From: Streptomyces sp. HmicA12
GTDB lineage: Bacteria; Actinomycetota; Actinomycetes; Streptomycetales; Streptomycetaceae
Assembly: GCF_000373565.1 (NCBI RefSeq)
Contig: NZ_KB891799.1
Coordinates: 248,001-312,000 of the forward strand
Reading direction: 5' to 3'
DNA length: 64,000 nucleotides
Shown: positions 15,518 to 23,696 of the stretch, piece after piece
Numbering within the stretch: the first letter of the stretch is position 1
How the letters are laid out: each line of letters opens with the position of its first letter
Position numbers and translations under genes: made by a program
The notes under the pieces: generated by a model
What the model was told of the DNA's origin: nothing
What the model saw: the letters and a program-made list of their open reading frames with translations, nothing else
Databases searched by the model: none

Positions 15518-16609
15518 CTACGGCAGCGGTTTCGTGTCCGGCGCGATCTGGGCGCTGGGCGTGACCCGCGAGATGGTGATCAGCCGGTCGGTCAGCTGGA
15601 GCGTGCCGATGGCCGGGTCGTCGTAGCCGAGCACGCGGTGTCCCCGTACGACGCTGACGACCAGGTCCTCGGTGTCCCGCGGCTTCAGTCCGACCTCGGA
15701 CTTGGTCACCGTCCGCTCCACCAGGTCGAGGCCGCTGCCCTTCTGGATCAGGTCCTCCATGACCATGCCCGCGTGCGGGCTGAGCACGGACAGGCCGAGC
15801 AGCCGGCCCGCCGCGCTGGCGCTGGTGATGACGGCGTCGGCGCCCGACTGGCGCAGCAGCGGCGCGTTCTCCTCCTCGCGCACACAGGCGACGATCTTCG
15901 CGGCGCGGTTCATCTGCCGCGCGGTGAGCGTCACCAGGACCGCGGTGTCGTCGCGCTGCGTGGCGACGATGATCTTCCGGGCTTTCTGCGCCTCGGCCCG
16001 GAGCAGGACGCTGCTGCGGGTGGCATCGCCCATGACGCCGGCGTACCCATGGGCGTTGGCGGCTTCGATGACCTTGGCGCTGGGGTCGACGACCACGACC
16101 TGCTCGGGCTTCAGGCCAGTGGCGCAGACGGTCTCCACGGCGCTGCGGCCCTTGGTTCCGAAGCCGACGACGACGACATGGTCACGCAAGGTGGACCTCC
16201 AGCGGTTCAGACGCCATTCCTCCCGGGTCCGTTCGGTGAGGACTTCGAGCGTGGTGCCGACCAAGATGATCAGGAAGAGCACGCGCATGGGCGTGATGAC
16301 GAAGATGTTGACGAGGCGGGCGGCGTCGCTGACCGGGACGATGTCGCCGTAGCCGGTGGTGGAGAGGGTGACCGTCGCGTAGTAGAAGGCGTCGAGCAGG
16401 TCGACCTTGCCGTCGGAGGTGTCGTTGTAGCCGTCGTGGTCGAACCACACGATCAGCGCGGTGGCGACCAGCACGGAGAGCGCCATCAGGACACGGCGGG
16501 CGACCTGGCGCAGCGGACGCTCGACGACCCGCCGGGGCAGCTTCACCCGGTAGGTCGTGGTGCGCTCGTCCGCTTGGCGCGCCATGGCGTCATGGCCGGC
16601 CAGTTTCAC
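15518..16609 (-). CDS. Two-TM potassium channel with RCK/TrkA-N regulatory domain
   Basis: A 363-residue ion channel subunit: TM1 (LMALSVLVATALIVWF), pore loop with the K+ selectivity filter in TLSTTGYGDIVPVSD, TM2 (VITPMRVLFLIILVG), then a cytoplasmic RCK domain with nucleotide motif VVVVGFGTKGRSAVETV and the acidic turn VVVDP. It probably forms tetramers gated by nucleotide or ions. The GTG at 16609 (VKLAGHDAMARQ) has a GAAGGG 8 bases upstream; the ATG at 16585 is the alternative. Remarkably, the GTG lies inside a perfect ParB binding palindrome. Confidence 0.88.
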   Translation of the reverse strand: MKLAGHDAMARQADERTTTYRVKLPRRVVERPLRQVARRVLMALSVLVATALIVWFDHDGYNDTSDGKVDLLDAFYYATVTLSTTGYGDIVPVSDAARLVNIFVITPMRVLFLIILVGTTLEVLTERTREEWRLNRWRSTLRDHVVVVGFGTKGRSAVETVCATGLKPEQVVVVDPSAKVIEAANAHGYAGVMGDATRSSVLLRAEAQKARKIIVATQRDDTAVLVTLTARQMNRAAKIVACVREEENAPLLRQSGADAVITSASAAGRLLGLSVLSPHAGMVMEDLIQKGSGLDLVERTVTKSEVGLKPRDTEDLVVSVVRGHRVLGYDDPAIGTLQLTDRLITISRVTPSAQIAPDTKPLP

Positions 16610-16616
16610 GTGAAAC
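16603..16616. promoter_or_regulatory. parS site, perfect ParB-binding palindrome
   Basis: GTTTCACGTGAAAC is an exact 14-bp match to the Streptomyces parS consensus, which clusters in the few hundred kb around oriC and loads ParB for chromosome segregation. It covers the proposed GTG start of the K+ channel gene at 16609. Basis: sequence plus established knowledge. Confidence 0.9.
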
Positions 16617-16733
16617 ACCCTTCGTTCCGCGGAGAGTTGAGAAGGTCCATCGTCCCTGCTGTCGTCGCGCCCCTCACAGCGGGCCTCGTACCGCCGCCGG
16701 TACCGCGCTTCGGCACGGCCGTGGTCACCGTTC

Positions 16734-18578
16734 TCATCGCGGGCCCCAGGACCACGGCAGATCCAGGATCTCGACCTCCTGCCCCTCCGTGGCACCGCCC
16801 GGCGGGACGACCGCGAGCGCGTCCGCGGCGGCGATGCCGCGCAGCATGGCCGGGCCGTTGTAGCGCAGCGGAACCGCCCAGTCGTGCCCGCTCTCCTCGT
16901 CCTGTCGTACGACGACGGGGACCAGGCGGGTGTCACGCGGGTGGCCGTGGACGGGGGTGTGGAGGGGGGCGCTGTACGGCTCCGGGTGCGCGGCCGCCCG
17001 TCCGGAGAGCTCCCGCAGCAACGGCTCGGCGAGGGTGAGCAGCCCGGAGACGGCGGCCAGCGGATTGCCGGGCAGGCCGACGAGGTGCTGCCCCTCCTTG
17101 AGGCGGGCGAGCAGCATCGGGTGACCGGGGCGGACCGTGACGCCGTCCACGAGGAGTTCGGCGCCGACGGCACTGAGGGTCGGGTGGACGTGGTCGACCG
17201 GGCCCGACGCGGTACCGCCGGTGGTCACGACGAGGTCGGCGGTGGACTTCCGTACCGCCTTGAGCAGCGCCTTCGCGTCGTCGCCGAGCCTGCGCACCGC
17301 CGTGACCTCGACGCCGAGCGCGCGCAGCCAGTGCGGCAGCATCGGGCCGAGCGCGTCCCGGATGAGGCCGTCGCGGGGGCGGCCCGAGGTCAGCAACTCG
17401 TCGCCCAGGACGAGGACTTCGACCCGCAGGCGGGGGACGACGACCAGCTCGTCGTACCCGGCGGCGGCCGCGAGTCCGAGGACCGCCGGGGTGACGATCC
17501 CACCCGCGGGCAGCAACAGGTCACCGCTGCGGCACTCCTGGCCGCGCGGCCGGATGTCCTGCCCGTGCGCGACGTCGCGCAGCGGATGCAGGCGGCCCTT
17601 GTCGTCGAGGTGTCCGTGCTCGCTGCGGATGACGGCGGTGGTGTCCGGCGGGATGCGGGCGCCGGTGGCGATCGCCGCCGCCTCGCCGTCGGCCAGCCGC
17701 ATCGACAGGTCGTGCCCGGCGAGGATCCCCGCGCCCCGGACGTCCCACGGCCCCGGCCCGGCCACGACCCAGCCGTCCATCGCGGACGTGTCGAAGGACG
17801 GCAGGTCGGTGAGGGCGGTGAGCGGCGCGGCGAGGACGAGACCGAGGGCCCGGTCGAGGGGGGTACGAGTGGCGCCGGGCGGGACGGTCCCGGCCGGGGT
17901 GCTCTCGGCCGGGGGTGCGGCCGCGGGCGCGACCGGGGGCGCGACCGGGGGCGGCGGCGGTGGGGCCGGAGCCGTGAACGGCAGCCCAGGGAGAGGGAGT
18001 TGGTTCTCGTCCACGGGTACGGGGGCGAGCGCGTCGCTGGCGCCGGTGGCGCCTTCCCTTTCCGTACGAGGGTGCCGGGTCTCGGCGACGGCCTCGGGCA
18101 CCGGCAGGGAAGCCGCGCCACCGACGGTGCCGACGGTGCCGGCCCGTGCCGTACGAGACGACTGCTCCTGTGCGGCACGCGCGACGCGGGCCCGGTGCTC
18201 GGCCGCGCTCCGGCCGGCCTGCGCGGCCGCGCGGCGGGCGGCGGACCAGGCCGTTCCCTCGCGGTGGCCGGTACCGTCCTGCGGGGCCGGCGCACCGTGC
18301 GGGGTGTCGGGGGCCGAACGGGCGCCGGGCGGCGCCGCTTGCCGGTCCCCCGCCCGGTGCCCGGAGTCGGAGGGATCGCCGACGGTGCCGTCGGCCGGGC
18401 CGTCGAAGGCGGCGTCCGTGGCCCGGGTGCCGTCGGCCCTGGATGCCTCCCGGTCCCGATCACGGTCACGGTTCCGGTCCCGGTCCCGGTCACGGTCGCC
18501 GTTGGCCAGGGCGAGCGCCTCGGCGACGTCGCCGTCCAGCGGGTCGGCCTGTGCCGCCCGCCCGTGGCCGCCGCTCAT
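16734..18578 (-). CDS. moeA: Molybdopterin molybdenumtransferase MoeA with long low-complexity N-terminus
   Basis: The C-terminal 370 or so residues are MoeA, which inserts molybdate into adenylated molybdopterin. Seen are DLPSFDTSAMDGWVVAGPG, ATGARIPPDTTAVIRSEH, VLGDELLTSG and TGGTASGPVDH followed by the MoaB-fold GLPGNPLAAVSG. The first 245 residues or so are Ala/Arg/Asp/Pro-rich, including an RD run (DRDRDRDRNRDRDRDRE, about 27-43), and match no domain. The ATG at 18578 overlaps the mobA stop by 4 bases (ATGA), so it is the second gene of a cofactor operon. An upstream in-frame start is less likely. The enzyme domain is complete, so the extension is probably tolerated disorder. Confidence 0.86.
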   Translation of the reverse strand: MSGGHGRAAQADPLDGDVAEALALANGDRDRDRDRNRDRDRDREASRADGTRATDAAFDGPADGTVGDPSDSGHRAGDRQAAPPGARSAPDTPHGAPAPQDGTGHREGTAWSAARRAAAQAGRSAAEHRARVARAAQEQSSRTARAGTVGTVGGAASLPVPEAVAETRHPRTEREGATGASDALAPVPVDENQLPLPGLPFTAPAPPPPPPVAPPVAPAAAPPAESTPAGTVPPGATRTPLDRALGLVLAAPLTALTDLPSFDTSAMDGWVVAGPGPWDVRGAGILAGHDLSMRLADGEAAAIATGARIPPDTTAVIRSEHGHLDDKGRLHPLRDVAHGQDIRPRGQECRSGDLLLPAGGIVTPAVLGLAAAAGYDELVVVPRLRVEVLVLGDELLTSGRPRDGLIRDALGPMLPHWLRALGVEVTAVRRLGDDAKALLKAVRKSTADLVVTTGGTASGPVDHVHPTLSAVGAELLVDGVTVRPGHPMLLARLKEGQHLVGLPGNPLAAVSGLLTLAEPLLRELSGRAAAHPEPYSAPLHTPVHGHPRDTRLVPVVVRQDEESGHDWAVPLRYNGPAMLRGIAAADALAVVPPGGATEGQEVEILDLPWSWGPR

Positions 18579-19783
18579 CCCGCGTCCGGTGCGGCGTCGC
18601 CCGGCTTGTCGGCCGCCTCGCTCGCGGCCTCCTCGGCCCACCTGTTGGCGAGCGCGGCGGCCTTGGCGGCGGCCGCGGCCACGGCTTCGGGGCCGCCTCC
18701 CGCCTGCGCGGCGGCGTACCCGACGAGGAACGTCGTCAGCGGCGCCGCGGGGCGTGCCACCCCGTGCGCCGCGTCACGGGCGAGGTCGAGGAGGACGCCG
18801 GTGTCGACGTCCAGGTCGATGCCCAGTTCGTCCTTGGCTGCGGAGATCCATTCATCCAACACGTGCCCATGCTCCCTGATCCGTGATCGGGCGGCGGCGA
18901 TGTCGTCCCAGGTGTCGCAGTCGAAGGACGCGGCAGGATCGACGGGGTCGGTGATGCGGGCGAGCTCCAGATTCCGGGTGAGCAGCCGCAGCGGCAGACC
19001 CGTGAGCGCCCCGTGCTCCCGCGCGAGGGCGTCGAGGACCCGGCGCAGGGCGGCGATCCGATAGACGGCGACAAGCGGCTGGTCCCGCCCCTCGGCGTCG
19101 GTCAGCACCACTCCCTCGACACCCGAAGCGACGAGCGGGCCGGGCGTGGCGGGGCTGCTGGGCGTGGCGGGTGCGGTGGGTCTGCCGGGCCCGGCCGGCG
19201 GGTCAGGCGCGGCGAGCCGGTCGGGCCCGGAATGCGGGGCAGCCCCGGCCAGCGCGTCGAGCAGCAGTCCGATGGTGCGCTCCTCCAGGAACGGCAGATC
19301 GGCGGAGAGCACGACGACCGTCCCCGAGGGACCCGAAGACACCGAGGGACTCGAAGACACCGAAGGACTCGAAGGACGCGAAGGAGCCGAATACTCCGAA
19401 GACCCCGAAGACACCGAAGGACTCAAAGGGGCCGAATACTCCGAAGGCGCCGAAGACCCCGGCACCCCCGGGGACCCCTGGTCCAGGCCCTCCGATTCCG
19501 CGCCCAGTGCCCGTACTCCGGCGTCCAGCGCGGCGAGCGGCCCGCCGCCGGGCGGGTCCTCGCGTGCCCAGCCGACGGGGCGCGCGGTCGGCCGTGGCTC
19601 GGCCACGACGATCGTGGTCCGGGCCCCGGCGCAGGCCGCGAGGACCCGGTCGAGCAGCGCGCGGCCGCCGACCCGCACCCCGGGCTTGTCCGCGCCGCCG
19701 AGCCGGCGCGCGGCGCCCCCGGCGAGCACGACGGCGTCGAACCCGGGCGCGGCGCGACGGCCGGTCACGGCGGCTTCGGTCAT
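18575..19783 (-). CDS. mobA: Molybdenum cofactor guanylyltransferase fused to a DUF6457 domain
   Basis: A 402-residue fusion. Residues 14-300 or so are a MobA-type nucleotidyltransferase: VVLAGGAARRLGGADKP (the GG-x-R-x-G...DK signature), PPGGGPLAALDAG and LSADLPFLEE. It should attach GMP to molybdopterin for bis-MGD enzymes. Between the two latter motifs (about 97-153) is a Ser/Pro repeat insertion (SEYSAPL, SPSVSSG). The C-terminal 80 or so residues (LDEWISAAKDELGIDLDVD...) form the small actinobacterial DUF6457 helical domain, also found alone. Its stop overlaps the moeA start. The ribosome site is GGGGG just upstream of the ATG. Confidence 0.85.
   Translation of the reverse strand: MTEAAVTGRRAAPGFDAVVLAGGAARRLGGADKPGVRVGGRALLDRVLAACAGARTTIVVAEPRPTARPVGWAREDPPGGGPLAALDAGVRALGAESEGLDQGSPGVPGSSAPSEYSAPLSPSVSSGSSEYSAPSRPSSPSVSSSPSVSSGPSGTVVVLSADLPFLEERTIGLLLDALAGAAPHSGPDRLAAPDPPAGPGRPTAPATPSSPATPGPLVASGVEGVVLTDAEGRDQPLVAVYRIAALRRVLDALAREHGALTGLPLRLLTRNLELARITDPVDPAASFDCDTWDDIAAARSRIREHGHVLDEWISAAKDELGIDLDVDTGVLLDLARDAAHGVARPAAPLTTFLVGYAAAQAGGGPEAVAAAAAKAAALANRWAEEAASEAADKPGDAAPDAG
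19325..19495 (-). repeat. Degenerate tandem repeat coding for a Ser-rich insertion in mobA
   Basis: Short units such as CCGAAGACACCGAAGGACTC and CCGAATACTCCGAAG recur through this stretch, much lower in GC than the surrounding gene. On the minus strand they read SEYSAP, SPSVSS and SGSSEYS. The insertion keeps the frame and splits the nucleotidyltransferase core at a loop before the DLP motif. Confidence 0.75.
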
Positions 19784-19852
19784 CCCCCGAGTATGGGCGC
19801 AGAAGCGATCATTGCCACCCCGGGGGAGCCCAACTCGGCGACGCGGCGCCGG

Positions 19853-21316
19853 TCACAGCGTGCGCAGCAGCACCGCCGGTCGCTCCACGCAGTCCGCCAC
19901 GTACCGCAGGAATCCGCCGGCCGTGCCGCCGTCGCACACCCGGTGGTCGAAGGTGAGGGAGAGCTGGACGACCTGACGGACCGCCAACTCCCCTTCGTGC
20001 ACCCAGGCTTTGGGCGCGATACGGCCGACGCCGAGCATGGCCGCCTCGGGGTGGTTGATGATCGGCGTGGATCCGTCGACCCCGAACACCCCGTAGTTGT
20101 TCAACGTGAAGGTCCCGCCCGTGAGTTCCTCGGGCGTCAGCGTCCCCGCCCGGGCCGACTCGGTGAGCCGCCCGAACTCGGCGCTCAGCGATTCCGCCCC
20201 GCGCGCGTGGGCGTCCCGGACGACGGGCACGACCAGACCGCGCTCGGTCTGGGCGGCGAACCCGAGATGCACCGCGTCGAGGCGGACGATCTCGCGGCAC
20301 TCCAGGTCCACCGTCGCGTTCAGCTCCGGATAACGGGCCAGGGCCGCCGTGCAGATGCGGGCGAACAGGGCCAGGACGGAGATCTTCGGCCCGGCGGACG
20401 GGCCGGTAGCCCCGTTCATCACCGCGCGGGCGTTCAGGAGTTCGGTGGCGTCGGCGTCCACCCAGCAGGTCGCGTCGGGTATCTCGCTGCGGCTGCGGGA
20501 GAGCTTGTCCGCGATGGCACCGCGGATCCCGCGCAAGGGGGTGCGATGGCCCTGCGGGGCAGGCGCCTTCGCCGAGCCGTTCGCCGTGGCGGGCGGGGCC
20601 TGGAGGGTGCGGTCCTCGGGCACGGCGGCCGCGGTGCGGGTGCCCGCCGCTCCGGCGAGCTCCGCTGCGGCCCGCTCCACGTCCGAGCGCAGGATGAGCC
20701 CGTCGCGCCCGGAGCCGGTCATCTGCCGCAGATCCAGGCCGTGTTCACGGGCCAGCCGGCGCACGAGGGGGGAGATCACCGGCACGGGCCCGCCACCGGC
20801 CGCCCGACGCTCCGGCGCGTCGGCCCCGGTACGCGGCGGGGCCGGCGGCCCCGTCGGCGTGGCACGCGCGGGCCGCTGGGGCTCGCCGCCCTGCGGCGCG
20901 GGCCGCACCCGGCGTCGCCGGGCCGGGGCGGCGCCGGTCCCGTATCCCACCAGCACGTTCCCCGACCCCTCAGACGCGCTCGGCGCCTTGGACTCCTCGG
21001 CGACGGGCACCGGCAGCGGCACCTGCGCGGAGGCGGCGGACGACGCGGAGGCGGCCGCCGTCGCGTCGGTGGCTCCCACGGCGACCGTCAACAGCGCCGC
21101 TCCGACGGGAAGTTCGGCGCCCTCGTCCCCGAAGCGCGCCGTGACGACACCCCCGTAGGGACACGGCACCTCGACCATCGCCTTGGCGGTCTCCACCTCG
21201 ACCACCGGCTGGTCGACGGCGACCACGTCACCGACCCGCACCAACCAGTTCACGATCGTCGCCTCGGTCAGTCCCTCCCCGAGGTCGGGCAGCTTGAACT
21301 CCAGCACCTGCGCCAT
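19853..21316 (-). CDS. bkdC: Branched-chain 2-oxoacid dehydrogenase E2, cluster 2
   Basis: The 487-residue acyltransferase core of the second BCDH complex. A lipoyl domain begins MAQVLEFKLPDLGEGLTEA with lipoyl-Lys in VETAKAMVE. A long Ala/Pro linker, the E3-binding domain (SPLVRRLAREHGLDLRQM, about 255-290) and the catalytic domain ending FDHRVCDGG, the HxxxDG active site, follow. The ATG at 21316 matches the family start; in-frame starts further up would begin in linker-like sequence. A 53-base gap separates it from bkdB, larger than elsewhere in the operon. Naming follows the S. avermitilis bkdABC cluster and is tentative. Confidence 0.87.
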   Translation of the reverse strand: MAQVLEFKLPDLGEGLTEATIVNWLVRVGDVVAVDQPVVEVETAKAMVEVPCPYGGVVTARFGDEGAELPVGAALLTVAVGATDATAAASASSAASAQVPLPVPVAEESKAPSASEGSGNVLVGYGTGAAPARRRRVRPAPQGGEPQRPARATPTGPPAPPRTGADAPERRAAGGGPVPVISPLVRRLAREHGLDLRQMTGSGRDGLILRSDVERAAAELAGAAGTRTAAAVPEDRTLQAPPATANGSAKAPAPQGHRTPLRGIRGAIADKLSRSRSEIPDATCWVDADATELLNARAVMNGATGPSAGPKISVLALFARICTAALARYPELNATVDLECREIVRLDAVHLGFAAQTERGLVVPVVRDAHARGAESLSAEFGRLTESARAGTLTPEELTGGTFTLNNYGVFGVDGSTPIINHPEAAMLGVGRIAPKAWVHEGELAVRQVVQLSLTFDHRVCDGGTAGGFLRYVADCVERPAVLLRTL

Positions 21317-21369
21317 CAGTCCACCGTCCCTCACCGGACCCATCGCCGGCTCCGTCACAGGCCCCATGT

Positions 21370-22380
21370 TCACTGGTCCCACTGCAGCCGCGCCACCGCG
21401 TCGAGCACCCGGTCCACACCGGGCAGATGGTGCCGCTCCAGCATCGGCGGCGGATACGGGATGTCGAACCCGGCCACCCGCAGCACCGGCGCCTCCAGAT
21501 GATGGAAGCACCGCTCACTGACGCGCGCCGCGATCTCCCCGCCAGGACCGCCGAAGCCCCCCGACTCGTGCACCACGACCGCACGTCCGGTGCGCCGCAC
21601 GGACTCCGCGACCGTCACGTCGTCGAACGGCACCAGCGAGCGCAGATCGACCACTTCGAGGTCCCAGCCCTCCGCCCGGGCCGCCTCGGCCGCCTCCAGG
21701 CAGACGGGCACCGACGGTCCGTACGTGATCAGCGTGGCACTGGTCCCGGGGCGTCGGACCACTGCCGTACCAATGGGCTCAACGTCCGTCGGCCGCTCGG
21801 GGTTCCAGGAATCCTTCGTCCAATAAAGCCTCTTGGGCTCCAGGAACACCACCGGGTCGTCGCTGGCGATGGACTGCCGCAGCAGCCCGTACGCGTCCGC
21901 GACGGTGGCCGGCGTGACGACGGTCAGGCCCGGCGTCGCCATGTAGTACGCCTCGGAGGAGTCGCTGTGGTGCTCGACCCCGCCGATCCCGCCGCCGTAG
22001 GGCACGCGCACCGTGATCGGCAGCGGCATGGCGCCCCGCGTGCGGTTGCGCATCCGCGCGACGTGCGAGATCAGCTGCTCGAAGGCGGGATAGGCGAACG
22101 CGTCGAACTGCATCTCCACGACCGGCCTGAGGCCGTACATCGCCATGCCGACGGCCGCGCCGAGAATGCCCGCCTCGGCCAGCGGCGTGTCCGTGCAGCG
22201 GTCGTCGCCGAACTCCTTGGCGAGCCCGTCGGTGATCCGGAAGACACCGCCCAGGGTGCCCACGTCCTCGCCCATGACGTGCACGCTCGGGTCGTCGGCC
22301 ATCGCGTCGCGCAGCGCCCTGCCGAGGGCCTGCGCCATGGTGGCGGGCTTGGTCACGGCCGGCTCGGCCACGGCGGTCAT
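21370..22380 (-). CDS. bkdB: Branched-chain 2-oxoacid dehydrogenase E1 beta, cluster 2
   Basis: A 336-residue E1-beta subunit with VHVMGEDVGTLGGVFRIT, DTPLAEAGILGAAVGMA and VRVPYGGGIGGVEHHSDS. It partners bkdA in thiamine-dependent oxidative decarboxylation of branched 2-oxoacids. Its ATG overlaps the bkdA stop by 4 bases (22377-22380), so the two E1 subunits are made in step. Many positions are identical to the cluster 1 paralogue, but it has about 10 extra N-terminal residues (TAVAEPAVTKPA). Confidence 0.88.
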   Translation of the reverse strand: MTAVAEPAVTKPATMAQALGRALRDAMADDPSVHVMGEDVGTLGGVFRITDGLAKEFGDDRCTDTPLAEAGILGAAVGMAMYGLRPVVEMQFDAFAYPAFEQLISHVARMRNRTRGAMPLPITVRVPYGGGIGGVEHHSDSSEAYYMATPGLTVVTPATVADAYGLLRQSIASDDPVVFLEPKRLYWTKDSWNPERPTDVEPIGTAVVRRPGTSATLITYGPSVPVCLEAAEAARAEGWDLEVVDLRSLVPFDDVTVAESVRRTGRAVVVHESGGFGGPGGEIAARVSERCFHHLEAPVLRVAGFDIPYPPPMLERHHLPGVDRVLDAVARLQWDQ

Positions 22381-23522
22381 GCCCGGCCCCCTTCCGCCTC
22401 GGCGTCGAGCTCGGCCCTCAACTGGGCCGCCTGCTCGCGCAGTTGCGGCGTCTGCTCGGCGTACACGTCGGTGAACAGGTCCATCGGGTCGAGCGCCGGA
22501 TCCTGGTTCATGCGCTCACGCAGCCCGGCCGCCATGGCCTCCGCCTCGTCGCGCACGGCCTGGATGCCGGCCTCGTCGATCAGCGCGCGGCTCGTCAGCT
22601 CCCGCTCCAGGAGCAGGATCGGGTCGTGCGCGCGCCAGCTCGCCACCTCGGCGTCGGTGCGGTAGCGGGTCGCGTCGTCGGCGTTGGTGTGCGCCTCCAT
22701 GCGGTACGTGATCGCTTCGACCAGCGTCGGGCCGTGCCCCCCACGCGCGCGGGCGACGGCCTCGCCGAGGACCTCGTGCATCGCCACCGCGTCGTTCCCG
22801 TCGACCAGGCGGCCCGGCATCCCGTACCCGACGGCCTTGTGGGCCAGGGACGGCGCCGCGGTCTGTTTGGCCAGCGGCACGGAGATGGCGAACCCGTTGT
22901 TCTGGACGAGGAAGACGACCGGGGCCCGCCACACCGCGGCGAAGTTCAGCGCCTCGTGGAAGTCGCCCTCACTGGTGCCGCCGTCGCCGACCATGGCGAG
23001 CGCCACCACGTCGTCGCCCTTGAGCCGTGCGGCGTGGGCGAGGCCGACCGCGTGCGGGAGCTGCGTCGCGAGCGGGGTGCACAGGGGCGCGATGCGGTGC
23101 TCGCGCGGGTCGTAGCCGGTGTGCCGGTCGCCGCGCAGCAGCGTCAGGGCCTGGACGGGGTCGAGGCCCCGGGCGACGGCCGCGAGGGTGTCGCGGTAGC
23201 TGGGGAAGAGCCAGTCGCGCTCCTCGAGGACGAGCGCGGCGGCGACCTCGCTCGCCTCCTGGCCGGTCGTCGACGGGTAGACGGCGAGGCGGCCCTGCCG
23301 GGTCAGCGCGGTCGCCTGCGCGTTGTACCGCCGGCCGCGCACCACCTCCGTGTACAGCCGGCGCAACAGCCCGGGATCGGCCTGCGCGGCGGCGTCCGTG
23401 CCCAGGACCCGGTACGGCTCCGCGTCCGGCAGCAGCGGCGCGGGATCCGTGCGGGGCTGCCAGGCGGGCGGCGGGGTCGGCGCGCCGGGGCTGCGGGCGC
23501 CCTGCTGCTCCATGACCGTCAT
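22377..23522 (-). CDS. bkdA: Branched-chain 2-oxoacid dehydrogenase E1 alpha, cluster 2
   Basis: This 381-residue E1-alpha carries the thiamine-diphosphate motif MVGDGGTSEGDFHEALNFAA...VFLVQNN and the conserved loop YRMEAHTNADDATRYR. The ATG at 23522 has a strong GAGGAGGTG site. It lacks the Lys-rich tail of the cluster 1 copy. First gene of bkdABC, divergent from an Lrp-type regulator, with an ACCGATTGTTCGGT palindrome 60-73 bases upstream of its start. Acyl-CoA products feed branched fatty acids and secondary metabolites. Confidence 0.88.
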   Translation of the reverse strand: MTVMEQQGARSPGAPTPPPAWQPRTDPAPLLPDAEPYRVLGTDAAAQADPGLLRRLYTEVVRGRRYNAQATALTRQGRLAVYPSTTGQEASEVAAALVLEERDWLFPSYRDTLAAVARGLDPVQALTLLRGDRHTGYDPREHRIAPLCTPLATQLPHAVGLAHAARLKGDDVVALAMVGDGGTSEGDFHEALNFAAVWRAPVVFLVQNNGFAISVPLAKQTAAPSLAHKAVGYGMPGRLVDGNDAVAMHEVLGEAVARARGGHGPTLVEAITYRMEAHTNADDATRYRTDAEVASWRAHDPILLLERELTSRALIDEAGIQAVRDEAEAMAAGLRERMNQDPALDPMDLFTDVYAEQTPQLREQAAQLRAELDAEAEGGRA

Positions 23523-23581
23523 GACGACACCTCCTCGTGGGAGCGGCTCGTGAGACGCGTCGGGTGTGACCCGCCTCACCT

Positions 23582-23595
23582 ACCGATTGTTCGGT
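23582..23595. promoter_or_regulatory. PaaR-like TetR operator upstream of bkdA
   Basis: ACCGATTGTTCGGT: perfect 5-bp arms ACCGA/TCGGT with a 4-base centre, the same arms as the sites at 26432 and 31475. Known actinobacterial PaaR sites have the core ACCGNNCGNNCGGT; this one differs in the central CG (TG). The link to the TetR gene at 24237 is inference. Confidence 0.55.
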
Positions 23596-23627
23596 CGTCG
23601 GCACATTTTGGCTACAGGCCCCTCCAG

Positions 23628-23653
23628 GCTGTGGACAATCGGTTCTCCACAGC
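23628..23653. promoter_or_regulatory. Inverted pair of DnaA-box-like sequences before the Lrp gene
   Basis: TGTGGACAA at 23630-23638 (TTGTCCACA on the minus strand, the preferred Streptomyces DnaA box) and TTCTCCACA at 23643-23651 (one mismatch) form a 9-bp inverted repeat GGCTGTGGA/TCCACAGCC. It could be a DnaA site pair, an Lrp operator or both. Confidence 0.45.
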
Positions 23654-23696
23654 CTGAGATGAACGCAGTACGTCCATGGTAAGGAGGCGGGGCCAC

